In this document: piece by piece, positions 1 to 8,255 of the stretch
How the letters are laid out: each line of letters begins with the position of its first letter
How positions within the stretch are numbered: position 1 is the stretch's first letter
DNA from: Arthrobacter sp. B1805
GTDB lineage: Bacteria > Actinomycetota > Actinomycetes > Actinomycetales > Micrococcaceae
Direction: 5' to 3'
NCBI RefSeq assembly: GCF_002929745.1
Contig: NZ_PJIQ01000001.1
Location: 236,850-300,849 of the forward strand
DNA: 64,000 nt
Notes under the pieces: model-generated
The model's database searches: none
What the model saw: only the letters and a program-made list of their open reading frames with translations
What the model was told of the DNA's origin: nothing
Position numbers and translations under genes: made by a program

Positions 1-2
1 AG

Positions 3-62
3 CGAGTGCTCTCCTCCGACGTGCGCTATCGCTTCGTGATCGATACCGCCACGCTCGGCTAG
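3..62 (+). CDS. C-terminal end of a zinc-type alcohol dehydrogenase (partial)
   Basis: Only the last 19 codons are in the window, ending in TAG. The peptide ends DVRYRFVIDTATLG, which matches the usual C-terminus of NAD(P)-dependent zinc alcohol dehydrogenases of the YahK/AdhA group. The call rests on this tail alone; the catalytic domain lies upstream of base 1. Confidence 0.6.
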   Translation, partial: RVLSSDVRYRFVIDTATLG

Positions 63-83
63 GCGCGGACGGGGTCGCACAGG

Positions 84-323
84 GTGCGCCTGGCCGACTC
101 CACTCCCCGCCCAGCGGCGGTGTCCGCAGCGCCTTTCGTGGAATTCGCCACACGGGCCCTGTGCAGGCCCTGTGAATTCACCGTGTCAGAGCCCCTTTGC
201 TGGAAGCCCGCCGACGGGCTCGTCGTCGGCGGGCCTGAGGTGCGGTTCTACGCCGGACACCCACTGTCCACTGCCGACGTGAAAGCTGTCCTGGACCTTC
301 ACACCGAGCATGAACCGGGTTGA
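84..323 (+). CDS. Possible small hypothetical protein, 79 aa
   Basis: An open frame from GTG gives 79 residues with mostly G or C in third codon positions, as expected for a real gene here. No domain is recognised. It follows the dehydrogenase end by 21 bases on the same strand, and no clear ribosome binding site is seen. A perfect 10-bp inverted repeat at 207-216 and 224-233 lies inside it and could instead be a terminator stem, so the frame may be fortuitous. Confidence 0.3.
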   Translation: MRLADSTPRPAAVSAAPFVEFATRALCRPCEFTVSEPLCWKPADGLVVGGPEVRFYAGHPLSTADVKAVLDLHTEHEPG

Positions 324-444
324 GCAACCGTGGCACTAGTTTCGGCCATCGTCCATTAGGCCAGTGGAATCGCGGGGAGCTTGGGTAGCCTGACGGGCGG
401 GATCAAACTTCTCATCCCAGTGCGTGTTCAGCGTTGGTGGATGA

Positions 445-1671
445 TCATGTCGTGGTGCCGGATGCCGGTAGTTGGGGTATTTCTCCATCGGGCAGGGTGC
501 TGACGCCGTGGCCGGTCTCATCGAGGAGTGTTTCGTATTCGGCCTGTTCGATGGAGCCGGCACTGATCTGGTCGTCGTCGTGTTCGTTCCACGCCTTGAT
601 GGCCGCCCACACCACTGCTGTCAGAGGTACGGAGAGGATGGCGCCGATGATGCCTGCGAGGATCGTGCCGGCGGTGAGGGCGATCAGGATGACGAGGGCA
701 TGCACGCTCAGGGTGCGCCCCATGACGACCGGCTGCAGGAAGTTGCCCTCGAGCTGGTTCACCACGAAGACGATGATGATGACGATCAGGGCCGTGACGG
801 GACCGTTGGCTACGAGGGCGATCAGCGCAGCAAGAACACCTGCGAGGGTGGCACCCACTAGGGGGATGAAGGCGCCTACGAAGACGACGGCGGTCAGGGG
901 TAGGGCCAAGGGCACGTCGAGGATGATCAGTGCAAGACCGATGAACACCGAATCCACCAGCGCCACGATCGCCGTGCCGCGGACGTAACCACCGAGCACC
1001 GCGAGGCTGTCATGGCCGACGAGCCGGGCCTTGACCAGCCGGGGACCCTTGAAAGCCCGAAGGATGAACGCCCAGATCTTCTCGCCGTCCTTGAGGAAGA
1101 AGAACAGGATCACGGCCATCAGGAGTGCGCCGGTGAGGAAGTTCCCGATGACGCTGATGCCGGTGACCGCACTTGCGCCGGCCGTGCTGCTCGTGGCGAA
1201 ATCCACAGCCGTGGTGCGCACCTGCTGGATTCGTGCATCATCGATGGGCAGGGGCCCGTTTTGCAGATAGGCGTACACCTGGTCAAAGCCCTCGATGGCC
1301 TGCCTGACCAGTTCACCGGCCTGCCCGATGACCGCGATCACGATCGCGGTGACGAGTCCGGTGAAGGCGGACAGGAGCAGGAAAAAGGAGAACCCGGTTG
1401 CGGCGGCACTGGGCCAACCTTTTTTGCGCAGCCAGATAACGAGTGGACCGACGGCCGCGGCGAGGATGAGAGCCAGCAGCAGCGGAATGATGACCAGTTG
1501 CACCTGTGCCAGCGCGCGTACTACCACCAGCGCCAGGGCCAGCAGCACCAGTACCTGGATAGCTCGGATGCTGCTGCGTCCGAGGGAATCGGTCCAGGGA
1601 CCCCTCGGCGCCGCTGGAAGGGCAGTCGTCCTCGTGGTGGCATGGCTCATGGTGTTGGGTTTCCTTGTCAT
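445..1671 (-). CDS. AI-2E family transporter (membrane permease)
   Basis: A 408-residue polytopic membrane protein of the AI-2E transporter/YhhT superfamily. It has an N-terminal hairpin of hydrophobic helices (about residues 38-95), an extramembrane region, and a C-terminal helix bundle including the family-typical NQLEGNFLQPVVMGRTL segment near residues 310-330. The substrate of most members is unknown and the family name should not be read as quorum sensing. The ATG at 1671 has no good Shine-Dalgarno; a second ATG at 1650 (401 aa) follows AAGGAAA and may be the true start. It is the last gene of a minus-strand run that also holds a lipid kinase, a double hydrolase and a desaturase. An 11-base G run lies about 50 bases upstream. 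Confidence 0.88.
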   Translation of the reverse strand: MTRKPNTMSHATTRTTALPAAPRGPWTDSLGRSSIRAIQVLVLLALALVVVRALAQVQLVIIPLLLALILAAAVGPLVIWLRKKGWPSAAATGFSFFLLLSAFTGLVTAIVIAVIGQAGELVRQAIEGFDQVYAYLQNGPLPIDDARIQQVRTTAVDFATSSTAGASAVTGISVIGNFLTGALLMAVILFFFLKDGEKIWAFILRAFKGPRLVKARLVGHDSLAVLGGYVRGTAIVALVDSVFIGLALIILDVPLALPLTAVVFVGAFIPLVGATLAGVLAALIALVANGPVTALIVIIIVFVVNQLEGNFLQPVVMGRTLSVHALVILIALTAGTILAGIIGAILSVPLTAVVWAAIKAWNEHDDDQISAGSIEQAEYETLLDETGHGVSTLPDGEIPQLPASGTTT

Positions 1672-1719
1672 TCAAGCTTTACTGGGCCACAGTGCGTCAC
1701 ACTCCTGTTATCGGCCAGT

Positions 1720-1730
1720 GGGGGGGGGGG
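1720..1730. repeat. G11 homopolymer tract
   Basis: Eleven consecutive G residues lie between the lipid kinase stop and the AI-2E transporter start, within the transporter's likely leader or promoter. Tracts of this length are prone to slippage. Confidence 0.85.
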
Positions 1731-1779
1731 CATGGAAATGCCCCATGTGTTGTTAGTGGATGTATCGCATGGCGGGTGG

Positions 1780-2685
1780 TCAGCCCAGAATGGACAGTGC
1801 CCGGGGAACGCTCTCGATGGTGATGTCCGTGGCGGCTTCGACGGACTTCACTTCGCCGTCGAGCTGGTAGGGCATGGGCTTGAGGGTGGAAAACCGGTAC
1901 TGGGCGTAGCTCGGCTGATCGCCCAGTCCCTTGGTCGTGGCGCGCAGCGCGGTGAGCAGGATCCGCCACTTGGCCATGTGCGGGAACGTGATGACCTCGA
2001 ACTTCCCGTCGGTGGGCTGGTCGCCGGCCTCGCTCAGGGTCGCGTACTTGGCCATCTGCGAGATGTTGGCGAACACCAGACTGTCGAAGGCGCGGCGTTC
2101 CCCGTCGCTCTGCCGGATCTCGAAGGGCTTGAACTTGCGGAAGGTGCGCGCCACGGAGAACATCTCCTTGATGGCGCCCTTGCTGCCCTTCTCCAGGTCG
2201 ATCGCCATGACCGGTGTCAGCCCGAAGCCGATGTAGGAGTGGGCGTACACCGCGTCCGTGCCTGCCGGGCCGATGCTGATGCGCAGCAGGTCGATCCGGC
2301 GTACGTGGCCTTCGATGATCGCCTCGGCCAGGGGCTTGCGCCCGGTGACGCGGCTGTGGTCGTTCGCGTTCCCGGCGGCCAGGACCGCGCAGACGGCGTC
2401 GTCGCTGCCGCTGGACATGACGCCGTTGACCACCTCGTTGTAGCCGCCGTCCCCGCTGACCGACACGATCAGCGCGTTGCCGGCCGACGCCGCTTTCCGG
2501 GCGAGGTCGATCGCGTGGCCGGCATGTTCGGTAGGTGTCAGCCGAATATCGGTTCCAGGAAGCCGGGGGGTGAGCTCATCGTGGAGTTCCCGGGCGAGTT
2601 TCGGGGCGTCGCCGGTGCTGTTCGGGTTGAAAATGATGGTGATCACATCGAACCTGCGGGGCCATTCCGTGGATGTCGTGTCCAT
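1780..2685 (-). CDS. Diacylglycerol kinase-family lipid kinase
   Basis: A 301-residue protein with the DAGK catalytic fold. The N-terminal nucleotide-binding strand-loop NPNSTG is at residues 20-25 and the glycine-rich SGDGGYNEVVNG motif at 77-88, a variant of GGDGT. Members phosphorylate diacylglycerol, sphingoid bases or related lipids using ATP; the substrate cannot be read from sequence. A long C-terminal half with VFANISQMAKYATLSEAG resembles the second DAGK domain. It is cytosolic or peripheral, with no signal peptide or membrane helix. It lies 89 bases after the double hydrolase gene and before the AI-2E permease on the same strand, consistent with a lipid-related transcription unit. 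Confidence 0.85.
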   Translation of the reverse strand: MDTTSTEWPRRFDVITIIFNPNSTGDAPKLARELHDELTPRLPGTDIRLTPTEHAGHAIDLARKAASAGNALIVSVSGDGGYNEVVNGVMSSGSDDAVCAVLAAGNANDHSRVTGRKPLAEAIIEGHVRRIDLLRISIGPAGTDAVYAHSYIGFGLTPVMAIDLEKGSKGAIKEMFSVARTFRKFKPFEIRQSDGERRAFDSLVFANISQMAKYATLSEAGDQPTDGKFEVITFPHMAKWRILLTALRATTKGLGDQPSYAQYRFSTLKPMPYQLDGEVKSVEAATDITIESVPRALSILG

Positions 2686-2774
2686 GACTGCTCTTTCAGT
2701 GGAAGGGTCTTCATCATGCGTGCAACGTCGCGGAGGGTGACCACACGACAGGTCGGGTTGGGCTTACGGACAGA

Positions 2775-4538
2775 TTACCGACGGCTCAGGAAATCAGTGA
2801 TGGCAGTTGCTACGGCGCCGGCGGCGCTGTGGTGCGCGGCGTGGGGTGCGCCGTCGATGGTGCCTGCGTCTCCCCGCCGGGCGGTGCGGGCGAGCCGGTC
2901 GGACCACGCAGCGCCTGCGACGACATCACGTGAACCACGCAGGACGAGCACGGGCTGATCAACCAGCGGCAAGCGGTCCTCGATAGGGTAGCTCAATGCC
3001 AGTTTCAGCTGGGCCAGGTACCAGCGCGGCCCGCACCGCAGGACGTCGAAGGACTGCATCATGCTCAGCAATGGTTTTTCGAGGATCGAGTTGACGCCCA
3101 GCCTCACGGCCTGCTGGGGGACGGTGCGGTGGTCGACGTCGATGGCGGCACCGATGAGGACCAGGTGCGACACCAGGTCGGGGCGTTCGATGGCCAATTC
3201 CGTGGCGCTTTGCACTCCCATGGAGTGACCGACAACGACGCAGGACGACGCACCGGCTTCGTCCAGGAGCCTGCCGACCAGGTCAGCCGTGGCCTCATTG
3301 CTGGATGCGTGCTCCGGTCGTCTCGTCCAGCCGTATCCAGGTAGGTCGATCAGGTGCACGTCACCGTAAGCGGCCAGGACAGCGCCGAGGCGGCGGAAGT
3401 ACCGGTGGGACATGCCGATCCCGTGGATGAGCACGAATACCGGCGCAGCGGTTCCATTTCCCGGGCGGACGCGGTCGGTGCGGCCTTCGCGGCTAGGACC
3501 TGTGTCATGGCCGATGAAGTAGGAGCGGCACTGCCGGTCCCCCACGGTAATACTCCTCAGCTCAAGCACCTGAGGAAAGGATCGGGGCCCGGGGGTGTAG
3601 GACCTGGCAGAACGGGTGAAAGAAGCGTGCGCGTGCTTCTCCTGGAGCAGCTCACCCTGCAGCGGTCGGTCACCTGCCCGCCCGTCCGCTGGCTCATCTG
3701 ACTGGTCAGCAGCCGACTCCTCCGCCTGCTTCCTTGCCTGCTTCTCCACCGTTGTGAGCACTGCTGTACTGATCGCGGCGGCGCCTCCACGGTGGGCAGC
3801 GTGGGGCTGTCCCGTTATCTCCACGAGGTTGCCGTTGCGGGCATGGCAGCTGAGTTTCTCGCACCAGTCGTGGCCGGAGATGATGTCGCGGGTGCCTCGG
3901 ATGATCAGGACGGGGCAGTCGACCAGGGGAAGGCGGTCATCGAGGCTGTAGTCGAGCATGACGGGTAGTTCCTGCAGGTACCAGCGGATCCCGCACTTGG
4001 CGTAGGCGGTACCGACCATCAGGTTGGTGACGGGCCGTTCGATCAGGGTGTCGGCGGCGAGCATGAGTGTGTGTTTCATCGGGGAGCGATGCTCGACGTC
4101 GGTGACAGGACCGATCAACACGAGCCGGGAGACGAGGTCGGGTCTGCTGATGGCGAGTTCGGTGACGAACTGTGCGCCCATCGAATGCCCGATCACCACG
4201 CACCCGCTGGCGCCCTCATCGTCCAGTGTGCGGGCGATCACTGCCGCGTAGTCCTCCACACTCATCCGGTGTCCCGGTTTCGGTGTGCCACCGAAACCGG
4301 GCAGGTCCAGGATGAGAGTGTCGCCGTGCTCGATGAATTTGCGCTGCAGCTTGTCGTAATAGCGGTGGGACATGCCGATCCCATGCACCATCACGAACAG
4401 GGGCCGGACTTGTCCGGGGTCCGGCACGCGGCGGGCGAGGTGTATCCGGCAGGAAAAGCGCTCGCGCGCGGCGTCGACCTCGATGGTTCTCGTGCTCGCG
4501 ATCATTGCGGCAGCGTCGGCGGTTTGTGTTGGCATCAT
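2775..4538 (-). CDS. Tandem double-domain alpha/beta hydrolase, 587 aa
   Basis: One uninterrupted frame encodes two complete alpha/beta hydrolase domains. Domain 1 (about residues 25-268) has the oxyanion motif HGIGMSHRY near 52-60, nucleophile elbow GHSMGAQ with Ser119, acid Asp218 in RGTRD, and His246/His249 in QPHAAH. Domain 2 (about 328-587) repeats all of these with an offset of 320 residues: HGIGMSHRY at 372-380, Ser439 in GHSMGVQ, Asp538 in RGSRD, His566/His569 in APHAAH. The domains are clearly duplicates and are joined by a charged linker rich in Glu, Gln, Asp and Arg (about 266-326). No signal peptide is seen, so a cytosolic enzyme is likely. Substrate unknown; an ester or lipid is plausible from the desaturase and lipid kinase on either side. 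Confidence 0.88.
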   Translation of the reverse strand: MMPTQTADAAAMIASTRTIEVDAARERFSCRIHLARRVPDPGQVRPLFVMVHGIGMSHRYYDKLQRKFIEHGDTLILDLPGFGGTPKPGHRMSVEDYAAVIARTLDDEGASGCVVIGHSMGAQFVTELAISRPDLVSRLVLIGPVTDVEHRSPMKHTLMLAADTLIERPVTNLMVGTAYAKCGIRWYLQELPVMLDYSLDDRLPLVDCPVLIIRGTRDIISGHDWCEKLSCHARNGNLVEITGQPHAAHRGGAAAISTAVLTTVEKQARKQAEESAADQSDEPADGRAGDRPLQGELLQEKHAHASFTRSARSYTPGPRSFPQVLELRSITVGDRQCRSYFIGHDTGPSREGRTDRVRPGNGTAAPVFVLIHGIGMSHRYFRRLGAVLAAYGDVHLIDLPGYGWTRRPEHASSNEATADLVGRLLDEAGASSCVVVGHSMGVQSATELAIERPDLVSHLVLIGAAIDVDHRTVPQQAVRLGVNSILEKPLLSMMQSFDVLRCGPRWYLAQLKLALSYPIEDRLPLVDQPVLVLRGSRDVVAGAAWSDRLARTARRGDAGTIDGAPHAAHHSAAGAVATAITDFLSRR

Positions 4539-4636
4539 TGATTTCTCGTGGTCTCGGAGTTCTTGGGGTCCAACTCGCGGGATCCTGAGTATTGCGTCCA
4601 GGTCGTCTGCATTTAGCGTCGGAGCGGGTCCAGGTC

Positions 4637-5791
4637 TCAGGGTTGGCGGTAGCGGTTGACCATGGGGCAGTCGAAGGGGTCACGGGCTGCGAGCCCTACC
4701 CGGTTGAGGTAGGTGACGACGGCGGCGTAGGAGGCGGTGACGCCCACTTCGGTGTAGGGCACGCGCAGGCGCTCGCAGTGTTCCTTCACGATCACGGCGG
4801 CGCGGCGCAGGTGTGGGCGCGGCATGTCGGGGAAGAGGTGGTGTTCGATCTGGAAGTTCAATCCGCCGAAGGCGTTGTTCACGAAGGACCCTCCGCGGAT
4901 GTTGCGGGAGGTGAGGACCTGCTTCTGGAAGAAGTCGAGCTTGCTGTCCTTGGGGACGATGGGCATGCCCTTGTGGTTGGGCGCGAAGCTGGCGCCCATG
5001 TAGATCCCGAACACGGCAAGCTGGACGCCGAGGAAGGCGAAGGCCATGCCGACCGGGAGGAACCAGAAGAGGACGCCGAGGTAGGCACCGAATCGGGCGC
5101 CCAGGAGCGCGAGTTCGACCCAGCGGCCCTTGATGGTGCGGCGGGCGAAGAGGGTGCTGATGGAGCGGGCATGCAGGTTGATGCCCTCCATGGTCAGCAG
5201 GGGGAAGAAGAGGTAACCCTGGCGGCGGGTGATCCAGGCATGGAGGCCGGTGGCTTTCGCGGCGTCCTCCTCGAGGAACGAGATGGTGTCGACTTCGATG
5301 TCGGGGTCCTTGCCGCGGGTGTTGGGATCATTGTGGTGGCGGGTGTGCTTGTCCATCCACCAGGCGTAGCTGATACCGACGACGCCGGCGGCGAGGATGC
5401 GCCCGGACCAGTCGTTGGCGCCGCGGGTCCTGAAGATCTGGCGGTGCGAGGCCTCGTGGGCGAGGAACGCGACCTGGGTGAGGACGACGCCGAGGACGGC
5501 GGCGATGAGGAGTTGGAACCAGGTGTCACCCAGGAGCGCGAACCCGGTCCAGGCCGCCCCCATGACCAGGGCGAGGACGGCGAACACCGAGACGTAGAAG
5601 CGCCGCCGCCGGTTCAGGAGGCCTTCCTTGCGGACCTGCTTCAGCAGCACCGAGTAGGAAGCGACGACGTCATTCGGCTTCGAGATACGCACGGTGCGCG
5701 CGGCAGCAGCAACGGGGGCAGCCGCGAGGGGCGCTTCAGGAGCGGCAGAGGTGGCGAGAGGCACGGCCGGTGGGGTGGCGAGATCGCTCAA
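4637..5791 (-). CDS. Fatty acid desaturase (front-end type, no cytochrome b5 domain)
   Basis: A membrane di-iron desaturase with all three histidine boxes: HEASH at 112-116, HTRHH at 149-153, and QIEHH at 314-318. Glutamine in place of the first His of box three is typical of front-end and related acyl desaturases. Hydrophobic helices lie around 68-110, 130-146 and 228-268. I place the start at the TTG at 5791 because GAGGAAG lies six bases upstream; the open frame extends to 5929 but that extension is low-complexity and lacks a binding site. The resulting 384 residues fit the family. It probably introduces double bonds into membrane acyl chains, for example on cooling. It lies downstream of a strong terminator, so it likely has its own promoter. 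Confidence 0.88.
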   Translation of the reverse strand: MSDLATPPAVPLATSAAPEAPLAAAPVAAAARTVRISKPNDVVASYSVLLKQVRKEGLLNRRRRFYVSVFAVLALVMGAAWTGFALLGDTWFQLLIAAVLGVVLTQVAFLAHEASHRQIFRTRGANDWSGRILAAGVVGISYAWWMDKHTRHHNDPNTRGKDPDIEVDTISFLEEDAAKATGLHAWITRRQGYLFFPLLTMEGINLHARSISTLFARRTIKGRWVELALLGARFGAYLGVLFWFLPVGMAFAFLGVQLAVFGIYMGASFAPNHKGMPIVPKDSKLDFFQKQVLTSRNIRGGSFVNNAFGGLNFQIEHHLFPDMPRPHLRRAAVIVKEHCERLRVPYTEVGVTASYAAVVTYLNRVGLAARDPFDCPMVNRYRQP

Positions 5792-5952
5792 GGGTGTCTT
5801 CCTCGGTCTACTGGGGAATGCTGCTGGGTAGATGGTGCTGGGTGGACGGTGGTGCAAGTGGGATGTGGGTTCTGTGCCTGATTTGGAGCGGCTGTGACGC
5901 CGGAGCCGGTGCTGGCGGCGAAAATCCACCTTCGACCGGTCCTGAATACGAC

Positions 5953-5994
5953 AGGATCCTCGTCCCGGAGCAACCGCTCCGGCACGAGGATCCT
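5953..5994 (-). terminator. Long hairpin terminator after the Asn-rich membrane protein gene
   Basis: The arms AGGATCCTCGT and ACGAGGATCCT pair perfectly and continue inward with one mismatch to a tetraloop, giving about 19 paired positions. It begins 10 bases beyond the stop of the minus-strand gene at 6004-6318, and so likely ends that transcript before the desaturase gene. Confidence 0.75.
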
Positions 5995-6003
5995 CATCCA
6001 GTG

Positions 6004-6318
6004 CTAGGCGTTGTAGTATTCGCGGCTGCCGGACTTCGCCAGTCCACGGGACACCATGTAGCCGATGGTCAGGTACGTAATGAGCTGCATGGCGTCACGG
6101 CCGTCGAAGATGTCATCGCCGCCACCCTCGCCGTTACCGACCATCACCGACGTGACCACCGTGGCGAGGACCATAGCAACATAGGCGAAGAACTCAGTGC
6201 TCTTCGTCGAGGCCTTCGTCTCGGTTGAATAACGGGTCTCGGTGTTGTTGTTGTGAGTGCCGTTATTGCCGCCGCCATTGTTGCCGTTGTTGTTATTGCT
6301 GTTGTTGTTATTAGTCAT
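6004..6318 (-). CDS. Small Asn-rich-headed membrane protein, 104 aa
   Basis: The first 27 residues are almost only Asn, Gly and Thr, encoded by an AAC/AAT-rich repeat that is striking in a high-GC genome. They are followed by a charged segment (ETRYSTETKASTKSTE) and two predicted membrane helices (about 43-60 and 77-92), then a short tail SRGLAKSGSREYYNA. The second half resembles a family of small actinobacterial two-helix membrane proteins of unknown role. It is flanked downstream by a strong terminator. About 125-150 bases upstream is a tandem palindrome pair identical in layout to one at the TetR promoter (9111-9135), so it is likely a regulated single-gene transcript. Confidence 0.7.
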   Translation of the reverse strand: MTNNNNSNNNNGNNGGGNNGTHNNNTETRYSTETKASTKSTEFFAYVAMVLATVVTSVMVGNGEGGGDDIFDGRDAMQLITYLTIGYMVSRGLAKSGSREYYNA

Positions 6319-6441
6319 GAGGTAGCTCCTAATGTGCGGGGGTGCCGTGATCGGCAGAAGAACAAGCGCTCGGAAGTCGAGTCAGCCTGTAGAAGGGAGA
6401 GAGAGACTGAGTCAGTCCGCGGTGTCCTCCACGGAAGCTCT

Positions 6442-6466
6442 CTACTCTGTAGATCCTACGATGTAG
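6442..6466 (-). promoter_or_regulatory. Tandem CTAC-N3-GTAG palindromes, candidate TetR operator
   Basis: Two 11-bp palindromes, CTACTCTGTAG (6442-6452) and CTACGATGTAG (6456-6466), are spaced 14 bases apart centre to centre. The same pair with the same spacing lies upstream of the TetR gene at 9111-9135. Position upstream of the Asn-rich membrane protein gene suggests that the TetR protein controls that gene. Confidence 0.6.
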
Positions 6467-6559
6467 ATGCCGAATTAGCAAGTCGGCTTACCAGTGGTCG
6501 AGGAAGGGCACCTTTCAAGCATCAGGAGCGAGGCTGGGCCGCTCCCCGCGTGCTGTCGC

Positions 6560-7081
6560 TCAGCAGGAATCGCTTGAATGCGGGTGCTTGTGCGCGGCAC
6601 GCGACATCCCAGGTATGTCGCTGCGGCGGTCTTTCTGGTGGTTCCTGCTATGGGATTGCAGGATGTGGAGGAGGTCGGATCGTAACCCGTCGCCGAGCTG
6701 CGCCTCCGTGGCCTCGAGAACCGTTTCGAGTTTCTTGGCTTGTGCCAGGGTGTCGTTGCCTCGGCGGGTGAGTGTGACAAGGACCTGTCGAGTGTCGCCG
6801 TTGATGCCGGCGGTCCGGCTCACCAGGTCGCGTTCCTCGAGGTTGTGCAGCATTCGTCCCAGCGTCTGACCGGCGACCTGCAGCCGGGTGGCTAGGTCAA
6901 TTTGTCGTTGCGGTCCTGCAATCGCAAGTTCCTGCAGCGTCACCAGGCCCGCGTGGGTGACACTCAGCTGGATGAGGCGTTGATTCCAGGCGTGGGAAAC
7001 GAGGTTCGCCGCAACGGTGAGCAACTGGCTGGTAGTCAGGTGATCCACATCCGTCATTCTGGTTGTGGTGTCGGGTCTCAT
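6560..7081 (-). CDS. MarR-family transcriptional regulator
   Basis: A 173-residue regulator with a winged helix-turn-helix core (about residues 45-120): LQELAIAGPQRQIDLATRLQVAGQTLGRMLHNLEERDLVSRTAG, followed by the wing with DTRQVLVTLTRRG, the MarR hallmark region. I chose the ATG at 7081 because GAGGAG lies seven bases upstream; an extension to 7165 lacks a site. The C-terminal tail is short, basic and histidine-rich. The ligand is unknown. It is transcribed in the same direction as the SRPBCC gene upstream of it. Confidence 0.85.
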   Translation of the reverse strand: MRPDTTTRMTDVDHLTTSQLLTVAANLVSHAWNQRLIQLSVTHAGLVTLQELAIAGPQRQIDLATRLQVAGQTLGRMLHNLEERDLVSRTAGINGDTRQVLVTLTRRGNDTLAQAKKLETVLEATEAQLGDGLRSDLLHILQSHSRNHQKDRRSDIPGMSRAAHKHPHSSDSC

Positions 7082-7180
7082 CGTCGGCTCCTCTCGTCCG
7101 GAGGCTGGCAGCCACCCGCTCCGAGTGGAGGTGGGCGGGTGACTGCTAGTGGTGCTCGAACTCATCCCTTCGGTGATTAC

Positions 7181-7192
7181 CGGTGATCACCG
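7181..7192. promoter_or_regulatory. 12-bp perfect palindrome upstream of MarR gene
   Basis: CGGTGATCACCG is a perfect palindrome, preceded by a partial copy (CGGTGATTACCGG). It sits about 100 bases upstream of the MarR start and 40 bases beyond the SRPBCC stop, so it could be an operator or part of a terminator. Confidence 0.35.
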
Positions 7193-7232
7193 CCGGTCCC
7201 GGTGGTGCCAGTGGTGCAGGTGGCGGTGTTGT

Positions 7233-8075
7233 TTAGAGTGCGCCGCCTGTGCTGCGATTCTTGTCGAGCAGCGGATCATCCAGTGCATCAGCGCCGAGGC
7301 CGGTCTGCCCGGCCTGCGTCCCGGTGAGGGACGGGTCCGCCTCATCCAGATGCCGGAGGGTAGCCGCCGTGCTGGGTGAGAGTACGCTGTCCTCTTCGGT
7401 CGTGTAGACCTCCGGGGCGGTGTCATTGGCGGGTGTGATCGTGACGTTCGCTTCCGTCGTGTCTTCCGAGTTCTTCTTGCTGGCCGCGACACTGACGGCT
7501 GCAGCGGTAGCGGCAGCGGCCAGTCCGACACCGGCAGCTACTTTGCCTGAGATCCCGGCCTTGCCGCTGTCGCCTCGTGAAGCGGCAGCAGCTTCGACTC
7601 CGGGCTCACCTGTATCGATGCCGGTTCCTACCGTTCCCCGCCACGCGCCAGTAGCGTAGCCCTCGTCCTCGACGAATGCCTTGAACCGCTCGAGGTCTCC
7701 CTCGGCCTGCTTTTCGACGACGTTGAGCTTGTCGCCGATCTTCTCAATCGCGCCCTCGGGTTCGTACTCGAGCACGAGATGCACCTGCGTCTGCCCGCCT
7801 CCGACGTCATCGAAGGACACCGAGCCGGCGTTCGTCGCACCCTCCGTCGCCGCCCATGACACCTTGGTGTCCGGAACCTGCTCAAGGATGGCCGCATCCC
7901 ACTGCCGGCGAACCCCGCTAATCTCGACGACCCAGTTCAGTCGCTCATCATCGAGTTGGGTGACCTTCTTGACACCGTCCATGAAATGGGGGAATTCCTC
8001 GAACTGGGTCCACTGGTTGTACGCGATACTGACCGGGACGTTGACGAGAATGCTTTTTTCAACCTTCGTACTCAT
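7233..8075 (-). CDS. SRPBCC (cyclase/dehydrase, START-like) protein with C-terminal extension
   Basis: A 280-residue protein. Residues 1-145 form an SRPBCC/Coq10-type lipid- or small-molecule-binding fold (VEKSILVNVPVSIAYNQW, FPHFMDGVKKV, and ending in a helix with KQAEGDLERFKAFVEDEG). An Ala-rich hydrophobic stretch at about 178-197 (KVAAGVGLAAAATAAAVSVAAS) could be a membrane anchor. The rest is acidic and low complexity. The start at 8075 is supported by GGAG six bases upstream. Related proteins in actinobacteria are often stress induced. The specific ligand is unknown. Confidence 0.82.
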   Translation of the reverse strand: MSTKVEKSILVNVPVSIAYNQWTQFEEFPHFMDGVKKVTQLDDERLNWVVEISGVRRQWDAAILEQVPDTKVSWAATEGATNAGSVSFDDVGGGQTQVHLVLEYEPEGAIEKIGDKLNVVEKQAEGDLERFKAFVEDEGYATGAWRGTVGTGIDTGEPGVEAAAASRGDSGKAGISGKVAAGVGLAAAATAAAVSVAASKKNSEDTTEANVTITPANDTAPEVYTTEEDSVLSPSTAATLRHLDEADPSLTGTQAGQTGLGADALDDPLLDKNRSTGGAL

Positions 8076-8255
8076 TGCGTCTCCTTCGGGTTGGAACAGG
8101 GAGCGGCTAGTGGTGCGAACAGCCACTGAAACAATTCATCAGCATGCTTAGTGTAACCCCGGCCGGTCCTCCTTGATCAGGGCACAAGCCATCTGATCTC
8201 TGGGATATTGAGGGGCAGGCGTGCATCACATTCCGCGCGACTGAACTCATCTGGG

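Noticed and set aside
207..233. A 10-bp perfect stem as a terminator of the dehydrogenase gene
   Set aside because: It is 145 bases beyond the stop, lies in a possible coding frame and has no T run, so the evidence is ambiguous.
445..1671. Quorum-sensing exporter role for the AI-2E-family protein
   Set aside because: The family name is historical, no luxS or signalling gene is seen, and members move diverse substrates.
1012..2958. A 648-codon plus-strand open frame
   Set aside because: It runs antisense to the AI-2E-family and lipid kinase genes and consists of composition-driven Gly/Asp/Glu/Arg sequence without any family resemblance.
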